Counted from the first letter of the stretch, positions 9,249 to 18,295 are shown. The stretch is DNA of 64,000 nucleotides from Eubacterium sp. OM08-24 (GCF_003438075.1 NZ_QSTA01000001.1:744001-808000), one strand, 5' to 3'. The notes: a model not told the origin generated them from the sequence alone. Numbers and translations are program-made.

Positions 9249-10334
9249 TTATTGGTTTTTATCAAATAGATTAGGTTGTGTAGGCATTGCGTTTACCGTA
9301 CCCTTAGGAAAATCGTACCCCAAATGGCGGCAAGCAGCTGCCGTAATACATCTGCCCCTCGGTGTTCTGCTTAAAAAGCCGATTTGAAGTAAATACGGCT
9401 CGTAAACATCTTCAATGGTTACCGCCTCTTCACCGATTGCCGCTGCGAGGGTTTCAACTCCGACAGGGCCGCCGTTGTAGAAATTGAGTATAGCCTCAAG
9501 CAGGCGTCTGTCGTTTCTGTCAAGACCAAGTTCGTCAATTTCAAGTCTGTCAAGCGCAAGGCGAGCGGTGTCGCAGGTGATGATTCCGTCAGACATAACC
9601 TGAGCAAAATCACGCACACGCTTTAAAAGCCTGTTTGCGATTCGTGGCGTACCTCTTGAGCGAGATGCAATTTCAAGCGCACCGTCAGGCTCGATTTGAA
9701 TGTCAAGAATACCTGCACTTCGTGTAACTATTTGCGCAAGCTCCTGCGGAGTGTATAACTCAAGTCTTAAAATAACACCGAATCTGTCACGCAAAGGCGC
9801 TGTAAGCTGTCCTGCCCTTGTTGTAGCGCCCACAAGAGTGAATTTTGGCAATGGCAAATGATAAGACGCTGCCATCTGACCCTTGCCTGTAATAATATCT
9901 ATTGAAAAGTCTTCCATTGACGGATAGAGGATCTCCTCTACCGAACGGCTCAAACGATGAATTTCATCTATAAATAATACATCGCCCTGATTAAGGTTTG
10001 TAAGCAAAGCGGCAAGGTCGCCCGGCTTTTCGATTGCAGGCCCTGAGGTAATTCTCAGCGATACTCCAAGCTCGTTTGCAATAATTCCGGCAAGCGTGGT
10101 TTTGCCAAGTCCCGGAGGGCCGTACAAAAGAACATGGTCGAGTGACTCTCCTCTGAGTTTTGCCGCCTCAATAAACACCTTGAGATTTTCCTTTGCGGTT
10201 TCCTGTCCGATATATTCCGACAAAGTTTTTGGTCGCAAAGGATTGTCGCTTTCTATATTATCCTCAGGAATTTCTGATGTATCAAGTATTCTGTTTTCAA
10301 AGTCAAATTCATCCGAAAACTCAGGCTTGCTCAT
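9249..10334 (-). CDS. ruvB: Holliday junction branch migration DNA helicase RuvB
   Basis: RuvB is the hexameric AAA+ motor that drives branch migration of Holliday junctions with RuvA. Walker A is GPPGLGKTT, Walker B is LFIDEIHRL, sensor I is GATTRAG, and the C-terminal winged helix contains [10 protein letters not shown]. The 361-aa length includes an N-terminal extension of about 20 acidic residues relative to shorter homologues. It starts four bases after the ruvA stop, in the usual ruvC-ruvA-ruvB order. Confidence 0.97.
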   Translation of the reverse strand: MSKPEFSDEFDFENRILDTSEIPEDNIESDNPLRPKTLSEYIGQETAKENLKVFIEAAKLRGESLDHVLLYGPPGLGKTTLAGIIANELGVSLRITSGPAIEKPGDLAALLTNLNQGDVLFIDEIHRLSRSVEEILYPSMEDFSIDIITGKGQMAASYHLPLPKFTLVGATTRAGQLTAPLRDRFGVILRLELYTPQELAQIVTRSAGILDIQIEPDGALEIASRSRGTPRIANRLLKRVRDFAQVMSDGIITCDTARLALDRLEIDELGLDRNDRRLLEAILNFYNGGPVGVETLAAAIGEEAVTIEDVYEPYLLQIGFLSRTPRGRCITAAACRHLGYDFPKGTVNAMPTQPNLFDKNQ

Positions 10335-10337
10335 TTA

Positions 10338-10928
10338 TCAATTTCTTCCCATCTGTTTTAATGTCATAGCTATAAGCTGCTCAACAGGCAAACTTGCGTC
10401 AAACTGCGCAAGTACAGGCGAAACATCTGCCGGAGTGTAGCCAAGCACACCGAGCGCCTCTATTGCCTTTGGAACATTTCCGCCGGCAGCCTGCGGCATC
10501 TGCACACTGCCCGTTTGAGTTTGTTCCGATTTAGCCAGCTTGTCCTTTAGTTCAAGAATAATGCGCTGGGCAATTTTTTTGCCTATGCCCTGCGCCCTTG
10601 TAATTGTTTTAATATCATCTGTCGCTATTGCCATAGCAACCTGTTCTGCGGTAAGCTCGGATAAAATAGAAAGTCCGGCTTTTGGGCCTACTCCGCTTAC
10701 GCTTATCAATGTTTTAAAGGTTGCAAGCTCGCTTTGTGTGGCAAAGCCGAACAAATCCACTGCGTCCTCTCTTACATTGAGATAAGTATAAAGCGTTACC
10801 TCAGTGTTGAGTTTTAATGTTCTGAGGGTATTGTATGTAGTTTGGCAAAGGTAACCTACTCCGCCGCATTCAACTACTGCCGCTGAATTTTCTGTATGAA
10901 TAAGTTTTCCTCTTACCGAATAAATCAT
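10338..10928 (-). CDS. ruvA: Holliday junction branch migration complex protein RuvA
   Basis: RuvA is the tetrameric junction-binding partner of RuvB. The 196-aa protein has the N-terminal OB-fold (MIYSVRGKLIH), two helix-hairpin-helix motifs (ISVSGVGPKAGLSIL and ITRAQGIGKKIAQRIILEL) and the C-terminal RuvB-contacting three-helix domain with ALGVLGYTPADV. It lies three bases downstream of ruvC. Confidence 0.96.
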   Translation of the reverse strand: MIYSVRGKLIHTENSAAVVECGGVGYLCQTTYNTLRTLKLNTEVTLYTYLNVREDAVDLFGFATQSELATFKTLISVSGVGPKAGLSILSELTAEQVAMAIATDDIKTITRAQGIGKKIAQRIILELKDKLAKSEQTQTGSVQMPQAAGGNVPKAIEALGVLGYTPADVSPVLAQFDASLPVEQLIAMTLKQMGRN

Positions 10929-10931
10929 TGT

Positions 10932-11435
10932 TTATCCCCTTTCAAACATCTTTCTTCTCAGCGCCGAACCTGCCGCCTGAGCATGGCAAATTGCCATTGC
11001 GAGTGCGTCTGCCGTATCATCGGGTTTAGGCACTTCGGCTAAATGCAAAAGTCTGCGTGTCATTTCCATAACCTGCGGCTTTTTAGCCTTGCCGTATCCC
11101 GTTACTGCGGTTTTTACCTGCAAAGGCGTATATTCGTAAATCGGTATTTTAAGTTTTTGGGCGGCAAGCAAAATAACTCCCCTCGCCTCTGCAACCATAA
11201 TTGCTGTTTTTTGGTTATTCTGAAAATACAGCTTTTCTATTGCAAGAGCATCAGGACGGCACCTGTTAAGCACATTGTAAATTTCATCGTAAATATACTC
11301 AAGTCTGTAATTAAAGTCAGTGCCAGCCTGCGTTTCAACCGCACCAAAGCCGAGTGCCTTATAAGTATTTGATTTAAAACTGATTGCTCCCCAGCCAATG
11401 ATTGCATAACCGGGGTCAATCCCGAAAATTACCAA
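10932..11435 (-). CDS. ruvC: Crossover junction endodeoxyribonuclease RuvC
   Basis: RuvC resolves Holliday junctions by paired nicking. The RNase H-fold catalytic acids are visible: Asp7 in FGIDPGYAIIGWG, Glu in AIEKLYFQNN, and the C-terminal pair in PKPDDTADALAMA. Length (167 aa) is normal. It is the first gene of the ruvCAB run; the 437-base region upstream carries hairpins but no clear gene. Confidence 0.96.
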   Translation of the reverse strand: MVIFGIDPGYAIIGWGAISFKSNTYKALGFGAVETQAGTDFNYRLEYIYDEIYNVLNRCRPDALAIEKLYFQNNQKTAIMVAEARGVILLAAQKLKIPIYEYTPLQVKTAVTGYGKAKKPQVMEMTRRLLHLAEVPKPDDTADALAMAICHAQAAGSALRRKMFERG

Positions 11436-11872
11436 GGCACTACCTCCAACTGTTTTAATAAAATAAACCTAAAATTATCAGCGCAGTAAAGTGTTTGGAA
11501 TAATAAATTTATCTCTTAAACTTCTTTTCCTCTGTTCAAAATGCCTACTAATTCCGCTTTTCTTTTGTGTGAAAAGAAAAACTCCAAAAGAAAGCACATT
11601 TAAGGGACAAGGGCTTTCGATGCCCTTTCCCCTTAAAAATCCTCTTTCCCCAAACGACCAAGGTCAGTGACCTTGGAACCTCTGACTTTTCTGCACTAAA
11701 ACAATTTAATATCTTTCAAAATTCAGAAGAAAAGACTTGATTTTTAAGTTTATTTCATATCAGTAAATTATATTATCGGCATTTTAGCCTATACTACCGC
11801 ATAATAATTAGCATTATATCACAAAACAATCCATTTATCAATAAAAATGCATTTATATTTAAAAAATATCCT
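11436..11872. other. Intergenic region with two hairpin-forming repeats
   Basis: No gene is apparent in these 437 bases. Two compact hairpins stand out. One has 6-bp arms (AAGGGC...GCCCTT) near 11611-11629. The other is a perfect 9-bp inverted repeat (CCAAGGTCA, one base, TGACCTTGG) near 11658-11676. This double-hairpin layout resembles the elements at 37852-37912 and 51094-51154, though the sequence differs. It looks like a dispersed repeat, with the remainder AT-rich. Confidence 0.45.
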
Positions 11873-12226
11873 CTAATTTTCTCCCTGCTTTTCTATTTCT
11901 ATCTGTTTTCCGCAATAATCAAGCACAAGTTTATTTCCGCTTACCGTATAGTTAAAATTATAACTCTGTTTAAATTCCTGATTAAAAATAATAAAACTGC
12001 TGTCATCTATAACATACAAGCCGTTTATAACCATTTCGTCCTCGCCTGATTTTAATTTCAGCTCTGCCTGATTATCCGAAAAGTTCAGGCTTACCTCTGC
12101 GCCGCCCTTTAATTTTCCGTACCAATTTTCACTTGTAATCTCAAAACTTTCTCCCGAAGTGTCTGCCGTACATGAGCAAAAAACAAAGCAAACCGCACAA
12201 ATAAGCGGCACAACAATCTTTTTCAT
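11873..12226 (-). CDS. Small lipoprotein, function unknown
   Basis: The 117-aa product has a lipoprotein signal peptide: MKK, a hydrophobic core, then the lipobox-like VFCSC, with acylation expected at a cysteine near residue 19. The remaining 95 residues are beta-strand-rich and mildly acidic (for example AEVSLNFSDNQAELKL), like small extracytoplasmic lipocalin-like domains. No family is recognised. It is divergent from the DUF2804 gene. Confidence 0.65.
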   Translation of the reverse strand: MKKIVVPLICAVCFVFCSCTADTSGESFEITSENWYGKLKGGAEVSLNFSDNQAELKLKSGEDEMVINGLYVIDDSSFIIFNQEFKQSYNFNYTVSGNKLVLDYCGKQIEIEKQGEN

Positions 12227-12302
12227 AAGCGCACTCCCCTCTCACAAAAATATATTACAAAAAATATTTTTATATGACAGGCTAAGAATTTATATATTTT
12301 TC

Positions 12303-12332
12303 TTGAAAAGCAATATACTTCTATGGTATAGT
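12303..12332 (+). promoter_or_regulatory. Promoter for the DUF2804 gene
   Basis: TTGAAA (12303-12308) and TATAGT (12327-12332) are 18 bases apart, ending 34 bases before the TTG start at 12367. Confidence 0.5.
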
Positions 12333-12366
12333 ATATTAGTATGTAAAAAGATTTGGAGGGATAACT

Positions 12367-13374
12367 TTGCAGTATGAATATACCGCACCACAAAAGATTT
12401 TTGAAGAAAACGGCGAGGTAATGTGCGCAGGCTGGGCAAAAAAGCCTTATTTTATCTTTAACAGGGAGCAAAGCAAGCAGGCAAAGCACATTAAGGAAAG
12501 TGTAAGCTATTTTGTGAGCAACGGCGAAATCTCACTTTATATATCCACTGAAAACATCGGACTTGACTTTTATATAAAAATTGCGATTGCAAATTTAAAA
12601 AACGGCAATGTGATTTCTGATTTTGTTTATAAAAAGCAACTTCTCGACAGAAACGAACTTCCCGAAAGCAAAGAGAGCGGACAGCTTGTTTATTCGGACA
12701 AGCGCATTGAATTTGCAATAGTAAAGGTAAAAGATGACCGCACCATAAAATGCAATTTCTATGATTTTGGCGGCAAAGCAGATTTGAGCTTCGAGTTTAA
12801 TATCGACAGCAAGGGCGGAGATATTCTTGACCAGGTTGCCCCCTTTGAGCGTGACAGAAAATACTTTTATTTTAAGCGCTTTATGCCTGTATTCAGTGCG
12901 AGCGGAATTATTAAAGTGGGCAAATCGCAGTATGAACTTCAAAAGGAAAACACTTCAGTGTATATAGACAGCACATATTATTCAAAGCCAAGACTTCATA
13001 GCTACCAGCGACTTTCTGCCGACTATATGAGAGGCGACAACCGCTTTTCACTTTGCCTTGCAAGCAGAGTCGGCGACAACCGCAACGGCAGTGAAAACAG
13101 CTTTTTCCTCAACGGCGAGCTTAACAAGCTATATAAAATAGAGGTCAAAAACAATGACGGCAGAATAGACCGCCCATGGTACTTTAAAGGCGGAATTGAG
13201 GCTGTTGACATTACCTTTAAGCCAAATAAAATCAATGACAGCGCAATGGTGGCTCAGATGGACACAACCTCGGTAACCTTTGGCGTATTGTTTGGCAAGC
13301 TGAAAAGATACGATTATGACGCACCGCTTATGCTCGACAATATTCCTGCACATATGGTGTTCAATGAATTTTAA
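12367..13374 (+). CDS. DUF2804 domain-containing protein
   Basis: The 335-aa protein matches the DUF2804 family as I recall it: the N-terminal CAGWAKKPYFIFNR block, a beta-rich core with FDFGGKADLSFEF-like strands, and the C-terminal DITFKPN...FGVLFGKLKRYD motif. The family is thought to have a lipocalin/CrtC-like beta-barrel fold; no activity is established. There is no signal peptide. The start is TTG at 12367, supported by GGAGGG seven bases upstream; the next in-frame ATG (about codon 19) would cut a conserved region. A bidirectional terminator follows. Confidence 0.7.
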   Translation: MQYEYTAPQKIFEENGEVMCAGWAKKPYFIFNREQSKQAKHIKESVSYFVSNGEISLYISTENIGLDFYIKIAIANLKNGNVISDFVYKKQLLDRNELPESKESGQLVYSDKRIEFAIVKVKDDRTIKCNFYDFGGKADLSFEFNIDSKGGDILDQVAPFERDRKYFYFKRFMPVFSASGIIKVGKSQYELQKENTSVYIDSTYYSKPRLHSYQRLSADYMRGDNRFSLCLASRVGDNRNGSENSFFLNGELNKLYKIEVKNNDGRIDRPWYFKGGIEAVDITFKPNKINDSAMVAQMDTTSVTFGVLFGKLKRYDYDAPLMLDNIPAHMVFNEF

Positions 13375-13395
13375 TAAGATAAAAAATTAAAACAA

Positions 13396-13440
13396 AAGAG
13401 CCTTGATTGAATTTTAACAATCATGGCTCTGATTTTTTAT
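13396..13440. terminator. Bidirectional intrinsic terminator between convergent genes
   Basis: A 13-bp stem with one mismatch (AGAGCCTTGATTG against CAATCATGGCTCT) and an 8-base loop, with an A-rich stretch before and a T-rich stretch after. It separates the DUF2804 gene from the convergent membrane-protein gene. Confidence 0.75.
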
Positions 13441-13450
13441 AGAAAATATT

Positions 13451-13915
13451 TTATTTTTCGTTTTCTTTTTTATCTCCTATAAATCTTGCAAAAATAGCAA
13501 GTGTGGTGAGGAAAGACACCAAAAGATAAATTAAAAGCGAAAGCAATGCGCCGAGGCTCAATGCAGATCCTGCAAAAATGATTATTGAAATAATACCTGC
13601 CGCACAGCAGATGAGCGAAACAATATTTTTCATATTTCTTTGGCTGTCAAGCGCACAAAAGAAAAATCCGACAACAGGGATAATAATGAGAATAGGTGTA
13701 AACATTACATACTTTAAAAACGCACTGCCCAAAGCGCCGTCTGCGTTGCCGCCGATAAATGAAATAAGGTCAAGAACAGAATATGAATAAAATACACCTT
13801 GTGAATTTGCGCCCTGTATAAAAGGCATTGAGCACAAAAACACCAAAAGCGCATAAAAAACGCATTGTGCTATTCTGAATCGTTTTCTTGTTTTGTTTTC
13901 AGGAATTTTAAGCAT
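13451..13915 (-). CDS. Four-helix membrane protein, unknown function
   Basis: A 154-aa protein with a basic N terminus (KIPENKTRKRFR) and hydrophobic stretches near residues 15-35, 65-85, 95-115 and 118-142, ending in a charged KKENEK tail. No known family is recognised. ATG 13915 is chosen because GGAGG lies six bases upstream; an upstream in-frame TTG at 13927 overlaps that site. It shares a compact divergent promoter region with the GH13 gene, hinting at co-regulation. Confidence 0.6.
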   Translation of the reverse strand: MLKIPENKTRKRFRIAQCVFYALLVFLCSMPFIQGANSQGVFYSYSVLDLISFIGGNADGALGSAFLKYVMFTPILIIIPVVGFFFCALDSQRNMKNIVSLICCAAGIISIIIFAGSALSLGALLSLLIYLLVSFLTTLAIFARFIGDKKENEK

Positions 13916-14022
13916 TGTATCCTCCAAGGTAAAAAATTATATAATTACTCATTTTTGCAAATAATCACAAAATATCTGTAATAATTTTTAATTATAACAT
14001 ATTACGAATTATTATAAAAGTG

Positions 14023-14072
14023 ATTATATCACAAATTTTTAGGTTGCACAATGGATTTTTTTGTGATATAAT
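14023..14072. promoter_or_regulatory. Mirrored divergent promoters with overlapping -35 boxes
   Basis: Plus strand: TTGCAC (14044-14049), 17 bases, TATAAT (14067-14072), reading into the GH13 gene. Minus strand: TTGTGC (14046-14051), 17 bases, TATAAT (14023-14028), reading into the small membrane protein. The two -35 boxes overlap by four bases, and each -10 lies in the same TGTGATATAAT context, so the arrangement is nearly a palindrome. Confidence 0.65.
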
Positions 14073-14115
14073 ATAAATAAGTTTTGATTTTTCAAAGCTG
14101 AAAGGAGTTTTTTCA

Positions 14116-15765
14116 ATGAGCTACATTAATGAATCCGTAATTTACAATATATATCCCCTCGGCTGGTGTGGAGCGCCAAAGCAAAATGACGGTCAGCTTG
14201 TTTACCGACTTGATAAGATTTACGATTGGATTCCACACTTTAAGAAAATGAGCGTAAACTGCATCGTTTTCAATCCGCCTTTTGAAAGCAGTTTTCATGG
14301 CTACGACACAATCGACTATAAAAAGGTTGACTGCCGCCTCGGCGACAATGAGTCATTCAAAAAGATTTGCAAAACCCTGCACGAAAACGGCATAAAAATT
14401 ATGCTTGACGGTGTGTTTAACCATGTCGGCAGAGATTTCTTTGCATTCAAAGATGTTCAGCAGAATTTACAAAATTCTCAGTATTGCGGCTGGTTTCAAA
14501 ATCTCGGATTTGGGGGTTCAAGTCCTAAGGGCGATCCATTCACATATGAGGGCTGGGCAGGTCACTTTGACCTTGTAAAGCTAAATCTTCAAAATCAAGA
14601 TGTTGTAAACTATCTTTTGGGTGCGGCTGAATTTTGGATTGACGAATTTGACATTGACGGACTCAGACTTGACGCAGCCGACTGCATAGATATTGAGTTT
14701 TTCAAAAAGCTGAGAAACACCTGCAAATCTAAAAAGCCTGATTTCTGGCTTTACGGCGAGCTTACACACGGCGACTACAACCATTGGGCAAACAACGAAA
14801 CTCTTGACTCGGCAACAAACTACGAGTGCTACAAGGGCATTTACTCAAGCCATAATGACCACAACTATTTTGAAATTGCACACTCGCTGAACAGACAGTT
14901 TGCAAACGGCGGCATTTACAGAAATATTTACACATACAACTTTGTTGATAACCACGATGTAAACAGAATTGCAAGCAATTTGAGAGATAAAAACCACCTC
15001 TGCAATGTTTACACACTTATGTATACAATGCCGGGTGTACCGTCTGTTTACTACGGCAGTGAGTACGGAATTGAGGGACAGCGCACAGACCACAGCGATT
15101 ACGAACTCCGCCCTTGCCTTGACCTCGGAAATATTCCAAATCCAAACAACAACCTTTTTGAGCATATTGTAAAGCTCGGCAAGGTAAGACTTGCTCTTGA
15201 GGCGCTAAAGTACGGTGATTTTGCCAATGTAAAAATAATGAACGAAAAACTCGTTTACAAGAGATGGACAAACAATCAGACTGTATTTGTGGCATTCAAC
15301 CTTACAGACCATGACGAATGGATTGACTTTGACACAGGCTGTAACGCAAAGCTCACAGATGTTCTCAACGACAACGAAGTTATTGATGTAAACGGTTACT
15401 ATAACCTGTATATGAAACCGTATTCATCGAGAATACTTGTGGTTAATGACGGAAGTTTTAAAGTGGATTTTTCAGATAATTCTCCGGAGGAAATTACAAA
15501 GCCTGTTGAAACCACAGAAACCGCACAGGCTCAGAGTGACGAACCGCATTTCTATACAGAGATTAAACCCGGAAAATACAGACATTTCAAAGGAAACGAA
15601 TATGAAGTTATAGGCACTGCCCTGCACAGCGAAACAGGTGAAAAGCTTGTAGTCTACAAGGCTCTCTATAACGACGGCGGACTTTGGGTGCGCCCTTACG
15701 ATATGTTTAAAGAAATAATCGAAAAAGACGGCAAAAAAATCCAAAGATTCACTCCGATTGATTAA
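14116..15765 (+). CDS. Cytoplasmic GH13 alpha-amylase family glycosidase with C-terminal DUF1653 domain
   Basis: The 549-aa protein has all GH13 landmarks: region I DGVFNH (98-103), nucleophile Asp186 in GLRLDAAD, acid/base Glu215 in WLYGE, and Asp281 in FVDNHD. A beta-sandwich C domain follows. No signal peptide is present, so it should act on imported malto-oligosaccharides. Residues about 480-547 form a separate DUF1653 domain (KPGKYRHFKGNEYEVIG, GGLWVRPYDMF), normally found as a small stand-alone protein. A linker rich in Glu/Thr/Gln joins the two. Exact specificity (maltogenic amylase, neopullulanase or alpha-glucosidase) cannot be read. ATG 14116 has AAAGGAG upstream. Confidence 0.88.
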   Translation: MSYINESVIYNIYPLGWCGAPKQNDGQLVYRLDKIYDWIPHFKKMSVNCIVFNPPFESSFHGYDTIDYKKVDCRLGDNESFKKICKTLHENGIKIMLDGVFNHVGRDFFAFKDVQQNLQNSQYCGWFQNLGFGGSSPKGDPFTYEGWAGHFDLVKLNLQNQDVVNYLLGAAEFWIDEFDIDGLRLDAADCIDIEFFKKLRNTCKSKKPDFWLYGELTHGDYNHWANNETLDSATNYECYKGIYSSHNDHNYFEIAHSLNRQFANGGIYRNIYTYNFVDNHDVNRIASNLRDKNHLCNVYTLMYTMPGVPSVYYGSEYGIEGQRTDHSDYELRPCLDLGNIPNPNNNLFEHIVKLGKVRLALEALKYGDFANVKIMNEKLVYKRWTNNQTVFVAFNLTDHDEWIDFDTGCNAKLTDVLNDNEVIDVNGYYNLYMKPYSSRILVVNDGSFKVDFSDNSPEEITKPVETTETAQAQSDEPHFYTEIKPGKYRHFKGNEYEVIGTALHSETGEKLVVYKALYNDGGLWVRPYDMFKEIIEKDGKKIQRFTPID

Positions 15766-15784
15766 TTAAAATTTTACACACAAA

Positions 15785-15829
15785 CACCCCCGACAACTGC
15801 TGATATAGCATTGTCGGGGGTGTTTTTTA
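15785..15829 (+). terminator. Strong intrinsic terminator after the GH13 gene
   Basis: A long GC-rich stem (AACACCCCCGACAA pairing with TTGTCGGGGGTGTT), a short loop and a T6 tract, about 20 bases after the stop codon. Confidence 0.9.
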
Positions 15830-15886
15830 TTATCGTGGTAATAAATATGTATTTTAAATCAGTCTTGAAAAGCAACTAAAAGCAGG

Positions 15887-16465
15887 TTATTTATAGTAAT
15901 TTTTGAGCAACTTTGCAAACCTCTCCGCAGGATAAATATATTGTGTCTTTCCGTCAATTTTATCCGTTACCAAATGCTCCTTATTTATTTTTCTATTCAG
16001 CTTTATTGTACTTAAAACACCATTCTCAATAAAATCATATAAGTAATATCCGTCTTCGAGATATATGCTTTGAAGATGATTTAATGCAGCTATGATTCTG
16101 CGGTCAGTAAGTTTAGCAAACAAAGATATATGATGCTCGTTAAAAAATCGTTCCAACAAGGCTGTCATTATTTTATCATCTGAATATATTTCAAAGAGAT
16201 AGCGTGCAATATAATCACCCACAAATTCTAAATCCGACTTTTTTATATCCACAAGCACAACCGTCAGTTTGCTTGCAAAATTACAAATTTGCAGGCATTT
16301 ACGATGGTCAAAGTAAAACAGCTTTGCTCCCCACTCTAATAATCGGTTACCTTTCTCGTTATTATATGTTTTCAAAACAAGCGGTCGAATAATAGGATTT
16401 TGAATATTCTCAGGCATTGTCATCCCATATCTATCCACTGTTTGTTTAGTTGCATATATGATCAT
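15887..16465 (-). CDS. DUF6933-like protein
   Basis: A 192-aa soluble protein beginning MIIYATKQTVDRYGM, which I recall as the hallmark N terminus of DUF6933 proteins. The middle contains LEWGAKLFYFDHRKCLQICNF and a conserved-looking FNEHHISLFAKLTDRRIIAALNHLQ segment; helices dominate. The function is unknown. GAGGTGG precedes ATG 16465. It starts 13 bases downstream of the stop of the rumA-like fragment, at the left edge of the accessory region. Confidence 0.5.
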   Translation of the reverse strand: MIIYATKQTVDRYGMTMPENIQNPIIRPLVLKTYNNEKGNRLLEWGAKLFYFDHRKCLQICNFASKLTVVLVDIKKSDLEFVGDYIARYLFEIYSDDKIMTALLERFFNEHHISLFAKLTDRRIIAALNHLQSIYLEDGYYLYDFIENGVLSTIKLNRKINKEHLVTDKIDGKTQYIYPAERFAKLLKNYYK

Positions 16466-16478
16466 ATACCCACCTCTG

Positions 16479-16544
16479 TTATTTTTCTATATGAGTCAGC
16501 ATTGCTACCGTCTCGACGTGGCTCGGTTGTTCAACGAAAAACAT
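16479..16544 (-). pseudogene. Orphan 3' end of a rumA-type 23S rRNA uracil methyltransferase gene
   Basis: The 21-residue frame ends in EQPSHVETVAMLTHIEK, which resembles the extreme C terminus of RumA/RlmCD/RlmD enzymes (compare AHVESVVVMSRKEE at the end of the intact rlmD here). A stop codon lies five codons upstream in frame and there is no proper start, so only the 3' end survives. It lies on the same strand as the intact rlmD at the other edge of the accessory region. That is consistent with an integration site at a rumA 3' end, although the two sequences are diverged. Confidence 0.45.
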
Positions 16545-16709
16545 ACTCACCCCCTATTGTACACGGGAATGGCGGAACGCACCTTTTCCCTTGAAATCCA
16601 GTGGTTCGAGCCTGTGATAACCTTGAATTGCTCTATCATTTGTATAGGCAAACAGGGAAAGCTCTATTTCTTAAACTTCATTTTTCATGTCATCCCTACA
16701 AACTGGAAT

Positions 16710-17618
16710 TTAGCGATTTCTTTTTCCGGTATTCTCTGTCCCTCGGATTTCCTCATGATAGAAATAATCTACGATCACCGGATGCCCCTGCGGAACTCTT
16801 CCGTAAGGCATTTCATTATCCACAAAGGGACAATCATATTTCTTAGCCATTTCCTCAGCTTTTACTTCAAGTGCTTCAAAGTAGCTGCGGTCATGCTTGT
16901 TATAGATCTCATCGTAAAGCGGTACAAAATCAGGATGTTTTCCGGCGATATAATCCATAATCGTCTTCTTGAAACCGCCTCGAAGATTGAGATTTTCGAG
17001 CCAGAACAGATCGCACTGATCCTTTACCCGCTCAAAAATGGCTTCAAAATCCGTGATGCCGGGGAATACCGGAGATACGAAACAGACTGTACGGATACCT
17101 GCTTCATATACCTGCTTCATAGCAGCGATACGCCGCTCAATGCTCGAAGCAGAGTCCATATCGTTCTTGAAATTTTCATCCAGTGTGTTGATCGACCATG
17201 AAACGGTTACTCGTCCAAGCTTTTTCAGCAGATCAATATCCCGTACCACAAGATCAGACTTTGTGCAGATCAGAATATCTGCGTCACTGCCGATCAGCTG
17301 CTCCAGAAGTTTTCTGGTATTCCTGAATTGCTCCTCCTGTGGATTGTAGCCATCCGTCACAGAACCGATGACCACCCGCTGTCCGGCATATTTCTTCGGT
17401 TTTTTAATTTCGGGCCAATGCTTCACATCAAGGAAAGTGCCCCATTCCTCCGTGTGTCCGGTAAAGCGCTTCATAAAAGAAGCATAGCAATACTTGCAGG
17501 CATGTGTACAGCCTACATAGGGATTGACCGAGTAACCGCCTACCGGCAGACTGGACTTGGTCATGATGTTCTTTGTTTCCACCTCACGAATGAGGATTCC
17601 ATTTATTACTTCTGCCAT
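16710..17618 (-). CDS. Radical SAM protein, mobile pair protein B (SPL-like)
   Basis: A 302-aa radical SAM enzyme. The [4Fe-4S]-binding motif is CTHACKYC (Cys37, Cys41, Cys44). Sequence along the barrel resembles the spore photoproduct lyase-like family (PVGGYSVNPYVGC, VVIGSVTDGYNPQE, VSWSINTLDENF). It matches what is known as the radical SAM mobile pair protein B, found with partner A and a MarR regulator on Firmicutes mobile DNA; no substrate is established. Its start overlaps the A gene by 13 bases. Codon and base use is more GC-rich than the chromosomal neighbours, consistent with transfer. Confidence 0.75.
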   Translation of the reverse strand: MAEVINGILIREVETKNIMTKSSLPVGGYSVNPYVGCTHACKYCYASFMKRFTGHTEEWGTFLDVKHWPEIKKPKKYAGQRVVIGSVTDGYNPQEEQFRNTRKLLEQLIGSDADILICTKSDLVVRDIDLLKKLGRVTVSWSINTLDENFKNDMDSASSIERRIAAMKQVYEAGIRTVCFVSPVFPGITDFEAIFERVKDQCDLFWLENLNLRGGFKKTIMDYIAGKHPDFVPLYDEIYNKHDRSYFEALEVKAEEMAKKYDCPFVDNEMPYGRVPQGHPVIVDYFYHEEIRGTENTGKRNR

Positions 17619-18295
17619 GATCTCTGTACCTCTAACACTTTATTGAATTCCTCCGGCATTTCCTGAATCATATTTTCATCCCCTATGATAGGGACAAGGT
17701 CTTCCTTCATAAACACCGGAATGCCGAGTGCGTGTGCCTGATCCGTCAGAGACCATGCCCATTCCGGCTCCGTATGAATCTTCCTGCTCTGAGCCCCGGT
17801 CATAGTGCCGACAACGATCCAGTTGATTCCGGAAAGGTCAACTGTGCCGGGATCGTCGAATAACGGCTCAAAGGTAACATGGTAATGTTTTGCTCTGACG
17901 TTTTTCCGAAGGGCGTCGATACGCCACCGTTCGGCTTTCCTCGTCACCGTAACGCCAAACCATGCGTTTTCCAGATCGGTATCAAAATCCAGCAGATCGG
18001 GGCGCTTGGTCAGGAACAGGAACTGATGCTGTGGATTTTCACGGATCTTTGCAAATACCTCGTCTCTCCATTCCGGCTTCCATCCGAAGAGATCGCTCAT
18101 GCCGGTAAGAAGAAAGTTCTGCGGACGTTTCTTTTCCATCCTCTTGAGTTTGCCCGGAAAGAACTCAGGATCAGCGAAGTCATCAATCATATGCCAGCGT
18201 TTCACGTTGTTGCGGGCATAGCAATATGCACACCCCACTGTGCAGCCAATGACGATATTCATGTTCTGAATCTGATCTTTGATACAAATACTCAT
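17606..18295 (-). CDS. Radical SAM protein, mobile pair protein A (DUF5131-like)
   Basis: A 229-aa protein with the cluster motif CTVGCAYC (Cys18, Cys22, Cys25 from the chosen start) and DUF5131/phage Gp37-like features: FLTKRPDLL, AWFGVTVTRKAE, SGINWIVVGTMTGAQSR, and FMKEDL near the end. Start ATG 18295 overlaps the MarR stop as ATGA; an upstream GTG at 18307 sits on the ribosome site. The gene is translationally coupled to both neighbours, forming marR-A-B. What the two enzymes modify is unknown. Confidence 0.75.
   Translation of the reverse strand: MSICIKDQIQNMNIVIGCTVGCAYCYARNNVKRWHMIDDFADPEFFPGKLKRMEKKRPQNFLLTGMSDLFGWKPEWRDEVFAKIRENPQHQFLFLTKRPDLLDFDTDLENAWFGVTVTRKAERWRIDALRKNVRAKHYHVTFEPLFDDPGTVDLSGINWIVVGTMTGAQSRKIHTEPEWAWSLTDQAHALGIPVFMKEDLVPIIGDENMIQEMPEEFNKVLEVQRSWQK

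Noticed and set aside
16458..17201. A 247-codon plus-strand frame across the rSAM B gene
   Set aside because: It runs antisense to a clear radical SAM gene and shows no family features.
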